Shown: one piece after another, positions 1 through 5,953 of the stretch | How the letters are laid out: each line of letters begins with the position of its first letter | Numbering within the stretch: the stretch's first letter is position 1 | DNA from: JAFDZW01 sp035632315 | GTDB lineage: Bacteria; Bacteroidota; Ignavibacteria; Palsa-1295 | Direction: 5' to 3' | Assembly: GCA_035632315.1 (NCBI GenBank) | Contig: DASQGZ010000025.1 | Span: 1-18,593, forward strand | Length of the DNA stretch: 18,593 nucleotides | Made by a program: the position numbers and the translations under genes | The notes under the pieces: model-generated | Told to the model about the DNA's origin: nothing | Databases searched by the model: none | The model's input: the letters and a program-made list of their open reading frames with translations, nothing else

Positions 1-2
1 CA

Positions 3-620
3 GGTGGTGGCTCACCAGGTGGAGGTCTTCCGGGAAGTTCAGGCACCTTAGGGGTAGATTCTCTAGCGCGTGATCATTTCGGCGGTGGTTCAAGCGGCAC
101 AGGCGGAGGCTCATTTCAAAGTAATAGAAATAAATTTGGAATTCCTGTCCCGATAGATCAACCATGTAGTCAGGCGATTAATGACGGGTTAAATAATTTG
201 TATGATGAGTTAACAGGAAAGAAAAATCCTGATATAAAAAGAACCCTTGACGCGTTAAAAGGATGTGGTGAACCAATGGCGTCCGTAATTAATTGTCTTA
301 CGAATGTAGATAACATGCAAAATGTGGTTGATAAAATTGATACAGATCCTTCTGTTGTTCCAAAAAATGCTATCGCTGGTCATAGGGGGAGGACAATTTA
401 TATCCCTTGTAATTCATTCCAAATGATGACTGGGGCATCTGGAAAACAATATGATCCAAAAAATTATATCGATGCAATCCTATTTCATGAAATGTCCCAT
501 AATTGTCTCGAATCTTTAGGAATTGCAAAGGGCGACGACAGTGAAATGGACGCTTTTTTTCTCGAATATCTGGTCTTTGGGGATAAGAAGCTACCCCCAA
601 TGAATGATTGGGATCCTTAA
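3..620 (+). CDS. C-terminal part of a large protein with HExxH metallopeptidase-like domain (polymorphic-toxin-like), 5' partial
   Basis: The frame is open from the first bases of the window, so this is the last 205 residues of a longer protein; an internal TTG at 198 is not a credible start. The first ~45 residues are a Gly/Ser/Pro-rich linker. The remainder is a compact domain with five cysteines and the motif HEMSH encoded at 486-500. A Glu in SEMDAF lies 19 residues after the first His and could be the third zinc ligand. HExxH with a downstream Glu is the zincin signature, so a zinc-dependent peptidase is the best guess. A glycine-rich linker joining an unseen N-terminal part to a small C-terminal enzyme domain is the architecture of Rhs-like or other polymorphic toxins, but the core lies outside the window. 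The gene is markedly A+T-rich: bases 181-240 have 16 G+C of 60. Substrate unknown; an ordinary secreted peptidase is the alternative. Confidence 0.6.
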   Translation, partial: GGGSPGGGLPGSSGTLGVDSLARDHFGGGSSGTGGGSFQSNRNKFGIPVPIDQPCSQAINDGLNNLYDELTGKKNPDIKRTLDALKGCGEPMASVINCLTNVDNMQNVVDKIDTDPSVVPKNAIAGHRGRTIYIPCNSFQMMTGASGKQYDPKNYIDAILFHEMSHNCLESLGIAKGDDSEMDAFFLEYLVFGDKKLPPMNDWDP

Positions 621-833
621 ATGAATGCGTATCAATGGAGCGAAATGAGAAGACAAAGTGCTTGGATACACAGAGGGAATGCCAATCCTGATACGATGTT
701 GTGGGGGCACCTATTCTTTTTGGATAAGTCTCCAGACACGTTGAAAAAAAATGGCGGGAAAGCTAAGTTGACGCTTTTGGACAAAAACGGCAAATTACTC
801 CCAGATAATTGTTCCGTTCTTCTCAAGCTATAA
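621..833 (+). CDS. Small ORF directly after and in frame with the metallopeptidase stop codon
   Basis: This 70-residue reading frame begins with ATG immediately after the TAA at 618-620 and in the same frame, with zero spacing. It has no signal peptide, is rich in Trp, Arg and Lys, and ends in Leu-Leu-Lys-Leu. I do not recognise it. It could be a small cytoplasmic partner or immunity protein translated by stop-start coupling, or it could be the tail of the upstream protein cut off by a nonsense mutation. No convincing ribosome binding site precedes it, which fits coupling or a broken gene. Coding status is uncertain because of the short length. Confidence 0.4.
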   Translation: MNAYQWSEMRRQSAWIHRGNANPDTMLWGHLFFLDKSPDTLKKNGGKAKLTLLDKNGKLLPDNCSVLLKL

Positions 834-874
834 ACCAAATTTATTTACTGAAACTAATTTCGTTTAGGATTACT

Positions 875-882
875 TACATTTA
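875..882 (+). promoter_or_regulatory. -7-like element (TACATTTA) before the first lipoprotein
   Basis: TACATTTA matches the Bacteroidota -7 consensus TAnnTTTG except for the last base. It is embedded in an 11-base string, ACTTACATTTA, which also occurs before the paralogous downstream gene, ending 20-21 bases before the start codon in both cases. No clear -33 TTG was found. Confidence 0.4.
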
Positions 883-902
883 CTGTAAGATACTCACGCG
901 CG

Positions 903-1550
903 ATGTACCCGTCAAAATTAATTTATTTCTTGCCTGCGGCGCTTGCTACGATATATTCATGTTCAGGAAACATTCAGACTACAAAGCAAAAAGTTTTTTT
1001 TAATCGCGATTCAAGCGCTCAACATCACTTGCAAATAAAAAAACAAGTTGATGAATCAGGCATCTTACAGAAAAATATAAATATTGCTTTTGCACCGTGG
1101 AGCATGGAGATCACATCCGATACCGTTTTCAGTGGGAAATGGAAGGGTACGCTCTCAGATATTTCCACGAATACGTATCAGACGGAGTTCGAATTTCATA
1201 TTGACGCAAGGACACATACAGTTTCAGGTATGTATGCGGTACATACTCTGCCCCATCGCATTGCTCCGAGCCACGATGTAGAGTATCCCGACGATACCGT
1301 TGAGATTCATAATATAGCCGGCTATATCCATGAAGATTCTTTGTATTTTAGATTTGATACTCTATATAATACTTTTCTGCATGAATTGAAAAAAGAACTG
1401 CGATTCCGATGTACCTGCATCACGATTGACACCCCACAAAATGATGACTATCCGAAATCTTATCTTATTGGTGACTTTATAGATTCTTCATTCACCTCTT
1501 TCCCTCTGTTGGGGCATATACTTTTATGCAAAGAAAAAAATCAGAACTGA
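903..1550 (+). CDS. Putative lipoprotein, first of a tandem paralogous pair
   Basis: This 215-residue protein starts with a short hydrophobic signal sequence ending in IYSC-S, a fair lipobox with Cys20, so an envelope lipoprotein is likely. The mature part has no domain I can name. It aligns along its whole length with the next gene. Shared blocks include an F-x-RD-x-S-x-x-HH element after the signal, SDTVFxGxWxGxL in the centre, a G-Y-x-HEDSL block, and GDFIDS followed by GHxxL near the C-terminus. Alternating hydrophobic residues suggest a beta-rich fold. It lies 69 bases after the small ORF and has its own promoter-like element. Standing directly downstream of a toxin-like gene, it could be an envelope immunity or accessory protein, but that is inference from position only. 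Confidence 0.75.
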   Translation: MYPSKLIYFLPAALATIYSCSGNIQTTKQKVFFNRDSSAQHHLQIKKQVDESGILQKNINIAFAPWSMEITSDTVFSGKWKGTLSDISTNTYQTEFEFHIDARTHTVSGMYAVHTLPHRIAPSHDVEYPDDTVEIHNIAGYIHEDSLYFRFDTLYNTFLHELKKELRFRCTCITIDTPQNDDYPKSYLIGDFIDSSFTSFPLLGHILLCKEKNQN

Positions 1551-1585
1551 ATTTCAGTACATAAGGAACTTACTAAAAGAAAACT

Positions 1586-1593
1586 TACATTTA
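1586..1593 (+). promoter_or_regulatory. -7-like element (TACATTTA) before the second lipoprotein
   Basis: It is identical to the element upstream of the first paralog, within the same ACTTACATTTA string, and ends 20 bases before the preferred ATG at 1613. The preserved spacing supports both the duplication of the promoter and that start codon. Confidence 0.4.
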
Positions 1594-1612
1594 GATTTTC
1601 AGGGTGAGTAAA

Positions 1613-2254
1613 ATGAGTCATCGTCGGTTCATATCCTGGTGTTCTTATTGTCTAATTCTTCCATTGATTGGATGCAGCAGCAATCTTGTTACAAAAAAAA
1701 CTTATTTTGACCGTGATTGGAGCAACCGTCATCACTATAGGATCGATACTACAGCCGAGTGGAACGTAAACGCGGGCATAACACTGGGTAAATCCCTCCA
1801 TCGTTCAAAATTTCCGATCTCCGCAGACACAGTCTTTGCGGGAACATGGAATGGAATATTGACAGGCATGCCGGGACTCTCTAATGTGTATCCTGTGGAA
1901 TTTGTGGTCTGTCTCGATTCAACAAGGAACTACGTATTTGGGAAATATACATTGACCATCCCGTATAGAATCGGTATCGGAGCTCCTGACACAACTATTG
2001 TAACATACCCGCTTACCGGCCAATACCATGAGGACTCCCTCTTCATTTCAGTAGATACTATCGAGTATGGGGGTTTTGAGCCTGATACATTGAAACTCCG
2101 ATTTTCCTTACGTTCTCTTACAATGGACGAACGATATTATGATGAGTTTCCTATTTCGTTTCTTTCCGGCGATTTCATAGATTCAGCGTTTCGTCAGGCG
2201 CCTGTCATTGGGCACGTTATGTTAGAAAAAAGACCCCTTAAAAAAACAAAATAA
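1613..2254 (+). CDS. Putative lipoprotein, second of a tandem paralogous pair
   Basis: A GTG at 1604 is in frame, but ATG at 1613 is preferred: the GTG lies inside a purine-rich AGGGTGAG that looks like the ribosome binding site of the ATG, and the promoter-to-start distance then matches the upstream paralog. The 213-residue product has a classic lipobox, LIGC-SS, so it is an envelope lipoprotein. It shares with its neighbour the blocks FxRDxSxxHH, ADTVFxGxWxGxL, a YRI segment, G-x-YHEDSLF, and DEFPISFLSGDFIDSAF with GHVML near the end. No known domain is recognised. It ends in a Lys-rich tail. The pair looks like a local duplication with considerable divergence, and both copies appear intact. 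Confidence 0.8.
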   Translation: MSHRRFISWCSYCLILPLIGCSSNLVTKKTYFDRDWSNRHHYRIDTTAEWNVNAGITLGKSLHRSKFPISADTVFAGTWNGILTGMPGLSNVYPVEFVVCLDSTRNYVFGKYTLTIPYRIGIGAPDTTIVTYPLTGQYHEDSLFISVDTIEYGGFEPDTLKLRFSLRSLTMDERYYDEFPISFLSGDFIDSAFRQAPVIGHVMLEKRPLKKTK

Positions 2255-2376
2255 TCCTGGAATGCCTTTGTTGCTATGATGTCTTACAAAATTCGCACAG
2301 GCGGCTAAGGTAGAATGATTCACAATAATTGACTACTTGTCTCTCAACTTTCTCTTTTCTTCTGTCTTCCCTTCCG

Positions 2377-2384
2377 TATCTTTG
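2377..2384 (+). promoter_or_regulatory. -7 element TATCTTTG before the S74 fibre gene
   Basis: TATCTTTG matches the Bacteroidota -7 consensus TAnnTTTG exactly and lies 56 bases upstream of the ATG at 2441. The expected -33 TTG is not obvious at 19-21 bases upstream, so this is a motif-based call. Confidence 0.45.
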
Positions 2385-2440
2385 CACTCTCACCCGGACG
2401 ATGATTTTTTTGCTTTCGATTTCACAAATTCTATACAACA

Positions 2441-3385
2441 ATGAAACAATTATTTTTTAGACAGTTATTTCTTTCTTTATTATTCACCGGAGCTTGCGTA
2501 TCTCTTTCGCAGGCGCAGAGCAACACGTTCATCGGCACGCCCAGTGGTAATCAGCAAATGACGGGCAACGATAACACCGCACTCGGCTTTCAGTCGTTCA
2601 TTGCGAACACGTCCGGCGCATCGAATACCGGCGTGGGCGCTGGGGCACTCGCCGCAAATTCGATCGGCGGAGATAACACAGCGATCGGTCACGTCACACT
2701 CTTCAAAAATATTTCCGGCTCGAATAATACGGCGCTCGGCGCAGCAGCGATGCAATCGAGCACTGCCGGCGATCAGAACACGTCGATCGGCGCGTCGTCC
2801 GGATTATCGAACACCGGCGGCAACGGCAATACATTTCTCGGCTATCAAGCCGACGCAGGCTCGGGCGATCTTGTCAATGCGTCGGCGATCGGATCGAAAG
2901 CGCGCGTCTGCGCATCGAACACGATGGAGTTCGGCAACTCGCAGGTTTCGGGCTGGGGCTTCGGCACATGCCCGGGCGCTAATGCGATCCTCGTCGGCAC
3001 GAACAGCTCGAACGGCAACGGCGCATCGCTCACCGAAGCAGGCGTCTGGACGAACGCATCGAGCCGTTCGTTCAAAGACAGATTTCATTCACTCAGCGGA
3101 ACAGAAATTCTTTCGAAGATCGCCGCACTCGATGTGCTCGGCTGGTACTACAAAGGCACGAATGAATATCACATCGGTCCCGTCGCTGAAGATTTTTATT
3201 CGGCATTCGAAACCGGAAATCAGGACGACAAAGAATATTCGACGAAACATATTTCATCAGTCGATCCGGCAGGCGTTGCTCTCATCGGCGTCAAAGAGTT
3301 AAAGAAAGAAAATGACGAGTTGAGGAATGAGATCTCGTCGTTGAGAAAAGAGCTTGATAAAATTAAAGCAGCCCTGAAAAAATAA
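2441..3385 (+). CDS. Secreted fibre-like protein with 17-residue head repeats and peptidase S74 intramolecular chaperone
   Basis: The 314-residue product begins with a signal peptide (1-26, ending SQAQ). Residues 28-~140 hold seven repeats, each opening with Asn-Thr followed by a small/hydrophobic residue and Gly; the NT pairs are at 28, 45, 62, 79, 96, 113 and 130, a perfect 17-residue register. Such repeats form trimeric left-handed beta-rolls in YadA-like heads and phage-like fibres. From residue ~207, SSRSFKD begins a peptidase S74 (endosialidase-type) chaperone domain, which in known members trimerises the fibre and then cleaves itself off; here Ser207/Ser208 and Lys212 match the S-D-x-R-x-K region. 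The last ~35 residues are a charged heptad coiled coil. In cells such proteins are usually annotated as tail-fibre-domain or TMF family proteins. The role is probably surface attachment or structure. It is G+C-rich (3001-3060: 38 of 60), unlike the genes to its left. Confidence 0.85.
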   Translation: MKQLFFRQLFLSLLFTGACVSLSQAQSNTFIGTPSGNQQMTGNDNTALGFQSFIANTSGASNTGVGAGALAANSIGGDNTAIGHVTLFKNISGSNNTALGAAAMQSSTAGDQNTSIGASSGLSNTGGNGNTFLGYQADAGSGDLVNASAIGSKARVCASNTMEFGNSQVSGWGFGTCPGANAILVGTNSSNGNGASLTEAGVWTNASSRSFKDRFHSLSGTEILSKIAALDVLGWYYKGTNEYHIGPVAEDFYSAFETGNQDDKEYSTKHISSVDPAGVALIGVKELKKENDELRNEISSLRKELDKIKAALKK

Positions 3386-3413
3386 TTTTCGGCTCTTCGG
3401 CGAGTGTCGTTAA

Positions 3414-4439
3414 CTATTTCTCTAAAATGATCCCGCCGCGATCGCCGATCGTGACGCTGCCGAATTTCTGCTCGAATATTTTCGGCAGAGGCCTGTCCCC
3501 GGGAATGCTGAGCCAAAGCCTGAGCAGATGCCGCTTGCGTTCGGCTTCGGGCCAGTCTTCGAACGACGTGCGGTCGTGCAGCAGCGTATGATTATATACG
3601 AACTGCATATCTCCTGCTTCGAGCGTCATCGGGAAATTTAGTTCTCTGCTGTTCGCAAGTTCGTCGAAGAGATCGAGCGCGTCGATATGTTTTTGCGTCA
3701 GCCGCGGCGCATCCGGAAATCTTTGCGCCGACTCGATGTATTGCCGCTGATAGATCGCAGTAAGAAATCCTTCGTAATAATTAAAAACCGGAATGAGATA
3801 ATACGGCAGCATCCCGTTCGGAATTTCTCCGCGCCGGTCGGTTGCGATCTCTTCAAAAAGCAGAGCCGCAAGATCAGGACGCCGCAAGAGCATCTCATTA
3901 AAAATTGTCGCCGAGCTGACCAAGAGCGATAGCCCACCGCGCTTTGCAGTTACCAAACACAGCAAGCCGACGACATCGCATGAATCGGTATGAAATGTCT
4001 GCCGCTCGTTTGTTTGATAGACGCGAACGTTCGGGTCGTTGCTCGCCAGACCGAGATCGCGAACATGCCCGAGCAAATGTCCCAGCTTATTTTGCGAACG
4101 CGAACTCCCGAGATGCGAACCAAGCCCTGAAAAAATAATCGCCGCCTCGCGCTCGGAATATTTTGCAACGGGCAACCCGCGAAGAAGTGCGAAGCCTCGC
4201 CCATTAATAAGTTCGTTTCGTAATTGCAGAAGCTTCGGAGCAAGCGTCGGTAAACTGAAATCGCGTACCTGAGAGATTTCGATATTTTCATCGGGATGCG
4301 CCCTGTCCCACGTTTCGGCGGCGGTTTCTAATTCGGCGATCTCCTGCGAAGAAAGAACGGTGATCCATTCGCGCTGGCGCGCCAGCCAATCGGGACCATA
4401 CCAGACGGACGGATTTTTTTGCTCAGGCGGAAATTTCAT
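3414..4439 (-). CDS. TauD/TfdA-family Fe(II)/2-oxoglutarate-dependent oxygenase
   Basis: This is a 341-residue protein with the TauD-type double-stranded beta-helix. The metal motif is H150-T-D152 (in QTFHTDSCD), the distal His is in NHTLLHDR (His288), and an Arg near residue 307 (RHLLRLWL) is placed to bind the 2-oxoglutarate carboxylate. Family members hydroxylate or oxidatively cleave small molecules using O2; the substrate cannot be read from sequence. An upstream in-frame ATG at 4478 would add residues encoded inside an inverted repeat, so the ATG at 4439 is preferred (4463 is another option). The gene converges on the S74 fibre gene with a 28-base gap. It lies downstream of the acyl-CoA dehydrogenase on the same strand, with a long hairpin repeat between them. 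Soluble cytoplasmic enzyme; no signal peptide once the repeat-derived residues are removed. Confidence 0.85.
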   Translation of the reverse strand: MKFPPEQKNPSVWYGPDWLARQREWITVLSSQEIAELETAAETWDRAHPDENIEISQVRDFSLPTLAPKLLQLRNELINGRGFALLRGLPVAKYSEREAAIIFSGLGSHLGSSRSQNKLGHLLGHVRDLGLASNDPNVRVYQTNERQTFHTDSCDVVGLLCLVTAKRGGLSLLVSSATIFNEMLLRRPDLAALLFEEIATDRRGEIPNGMLPYYLIPVFNYYEGFLTAIYQRQYIESAQRFPDAPRLTQKHIDALDLFDELANSRELNFPMTLEAGDMQFVYNHTLLHDRTSFEDWPEAERKRHLLRLWLSIPGDRPLPKIFEQKFGSVTIGDRGGIILEK

Positions 4440-4467
4440 AAATCCGTTAATCCTATGAATCATGACT

Positions 4468-4562
4468 GTCTGAACCATGATTTGGGAGGATTTAAGGGAT
4501 GAACGGGATGAAATTCCCCAATCCCTTTAATCATCATAATCCCCCCAAATCATGGTTCAGAC
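4468..4562. repeat. Long inverted repeat (dispersed intergenic element, full copy)
   Basis: Arms 4468-4492 and 4538-4562 are 25 bases each and complementary with one mismatch. They begin GTCTGAACCATGATTT on the left and end AAATCATGGTTCAGAC on the right. Inside, AAGGGAT (4494-4500) pairs with ATCCCTT (4521-4527) and GGGA (4505-4508) with TCCC (4515-4518), so nearly the whole 95 bases could fold into one long hairpin in RNA. It fills the gap between the acyl-CoA dehydrogenase stop and the oxygenase start, and could terminate or stabilise the transcript. A related half copy lies at 5788-5829. Confidence 0.85.
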
Positions 4563-4571
4563 GATCCCTGT

Positions 4572-5723
4572 TCAGAGCGCATACTCCTTCAATAACTGCC
4601 GCGCGATGACGATGTGTTGTATCTCCGAAGTGCCTTCGTAGATCTGCGTGATCTTCGCATCGCGCAGGGCGCGCTCGACGAGATATTCACGCACGTAGCC
4701 GTAACCGCCGTGAATCTGTATCGCTTCGTTGGCAACTTCAAGTGCGATCGTCGAGGCGTAAAGCTTCGCCATTGCTGCTTCTTTAATATAGTTCTCTCCG
4801 TTATCTTTTGCGCGCGCGGCTCTGAAAATAAGTAATCGCGCCGCTTCAACCTTCGTTGCCATTTCCGCAAGTTTGAATTGGATCGCCTGCAACTGATTGA
4901 TCGGCTGACCGAACGCATGACGCTCGTACGAATACTTGATCGCTTTTTCCATCGCGCCGCTGGCGATGCCGAGCGCTTGCGCGGCGATGCCGATGCGTCC
5001 GCCGTTAAGCGTTTCCATCGCGATCTTGAAACCTTCGCCTTCTGCGCCAAGTCTATTGGCATCGCTCACGCGAACACCCGTGAAACCGAGCGAGCACGTA
5101 TCTGACGAACGGATGCCGAGCTTATCTTCTTTCTTGCCGATCTCGAAGCCGGGCATTCCCTTCTCTAAGATGAGCGCAGTGATGCCCTTATGTTTTTTTT
5201 CAGGATGGGTCTGCGCGAAGACGATATAATAATCGGCGGTCGTACCGTTGGTGATCCAATTTTTTGCGCCGTCAACGATCCAGTGATCGCCGTCTTTCTT
5301 TGCGGTCGTCGCTTGCTGAGTCGCATCGCTTCCGATGCCGGGCTCCGAAAGACAATACGCGCCGAGTTTTTGTCCGCTCGCAAGCGGCGTTAAAATTCTC
5401 TTTTTCTGTTCGTCATTACCATAGGTTTCGAGTCCCCAGCAGACGAGCGAATTATTCACCGACATCACGACCGACGCGCTGGCATCAACTTTCGAGATCT
5501 CCTCCATTGCGATCGCGTAGCTGACGGTATCGAGCCCCGAGCCGCCATATTCGGGCGAAACCATCATCCCCATAAAGCCAAGCTCGCCGAGCTTTTTGAC
5601 GATCTCATACGGAAATTCGCCCGTGATGTCGCGCTCGACGGCCGTCGGGGCGATCTCATTGACGGCAAAATCCCGCGCCGCATCGCGGATGGCAATATGG
5701 TCCTCTGAAAGCTGAAAATTCAT
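4572..5723 (-). CDS. Acyl-CoA dehydrogenase (short/medium-chain type)
   Basis: This 383-residue flavoenzyme is full length for the family. It oxidises acyl-CoA to trans-2-enoyl-CoA with FAD and passes electrons to electron-transfer flavoprotein in fatty-acid or branched-chain amino-acid breakdown. Both family signatures are visible: GAYCLSEPGIGSDA at 121-134 in the substrate/FAD region, and HGGYGYVREY from 338. The catalytic base of the SCAD/MCAD group, Glu in YEGTSEIQ, is Glu363. The closest look is to SCAD or butyryl-CoA dehydrogenase, but chain length cannot be fixed by eye. The start MNFQLSEDH is standard for the family. No electron-transfer flavoprotein or other beta-oxidation gene is nearby, so it appears to act as an isolated gene. 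Confidence 0.95.
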   Translation of the reverse strand: MNFQLSEDHIAIRDAARDFAVNEIAPTAVERDITGEFPYEIVKKLGELGFMGMMVSPEYGGSGLDTVSYAIAMEEISKVDASASVVMSVNNSLVCWGLETYGNDEQKKRILTPLASGQKLGAYCLSEPGIGSDATQQATTAKKDGDHWIVDGAKNWITNGTTADYYIVFAQTHPEKKHKGITALILEKGMPGFEIGKKEDKLGIRSSDTCSLGFTGVRVSDANRLGAEGEGFKIAMETLNGGRIGIAAQALGIASGAMEKAIKYSYERHAFGQPINQLQAIQFKLAEMATKVEAARLLIFRAARAKDNGENYIKEAAMAKLYASTIALEVANEAIQIHGGYGYVREYLVERALRDAKITQIYEGTSEIQHIVIARQLLKEYAL

Positions 5724-5766
5724 TCGTTCGTATCCTACTTTATATACAGATGTAATGTCAAGAATG

Positions 5767-5774
5767 CAAAAATA
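5767..5774 (-). promoter_or_regulatory. -7 element TATTTTTG before the acyl-CoA dehydrogenase
   Basis: On the minus strand this reads TATTTTTG, an exact TAnnTTTG match, 43 bases upstream of the ATG at 5723. No convincing -33 TTG is seen at the expected distance. Confidence 0.4.
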
Positions 5775-5787
5775 CGAAAATGGAACT

Positions 5788-5829
5788 GTCTGAACCGTGA
5801 TTTATGGGATTTGTAGGATGCGTGGGATG
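5788..5829. repeat. Half copy of the dispersed inverted repeat
   Basis: GTCTGAACCGTGATTT followed by GGGATTT and GGATG blocks repeats the left arm of the element at 4468-4562 with substitutions, but no complementary right arm follows. The two copies bracket the acyl-CoA dehydrogenase gene. Confidence 0.7.
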
Positions 5830-5903
5830 GAATGCAAAGACACTTTGGCTTCGAGCCTCGGGTAGCGTCTCTGATATTACGAAACACTTCTTACACACAT
5901 TAC

Positions 5904-5936
5904 AAAAAAAGAGCGGCAATTGCGCCGCTCTTTTTT
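5904..5936. terminator. Bidirectional rho-independent terminator
   Basis: The 7-bp G+C-rich stem GAGCGGC (5911-5917) / GCCGCTC (5924-5930) has a 6-base loop and is flanked by seven A on the left and six T on the right. It can therefore end transcripts from either side, and the A/T tracts extend the pairing. It sits 17 bases past the stop codon of the minus-strand T9SS protein, which it most likely terminates. Confidence 0.9.
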
Positions 5937-5953
5937 GCATCTATATATACATA

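Noticed and set aside
198..200. TTG at 198 as the start of the metallopeptidase gene
   Set aside because: The frame is open to the left edge of the window and encodes a plausible linker, so the true start is outside.
2522..2862. Regularly spaced repeats as a possible CRISPR array
   Set aside because: The periodicity is 51 bases with protein-level, not nucleotide-level, conservation, and it lies within a coding frame.
2601..3302. A 233-codon plus-strand open frame inside the S74 gene
   Set aside because: Its product is an Arg/Ala/Ser-rich low-complexity translation caused by the G+C-rich repeat codons of the real frame. The in-frame S74 protein has a signal peptide, repeats and a known domain.
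4589..5062. A 157-codon minus-strand frame overlapping the acyl-CoA dehydrogenase
   Set aside because: A basic, Ser/Arg-rich shadow of a gene whose own frame carries all family motifs.
5738..5755. TTGACA and TATATAA on the minus strand upstream of the acyl-CoA dehydrogenase as a sigma-70 promoter
   Set aside because: The two boxes are about ten bases apart, far short of the needed 16-18, and the exact TAnnTTTG match nearby fits the inferred lineage better.
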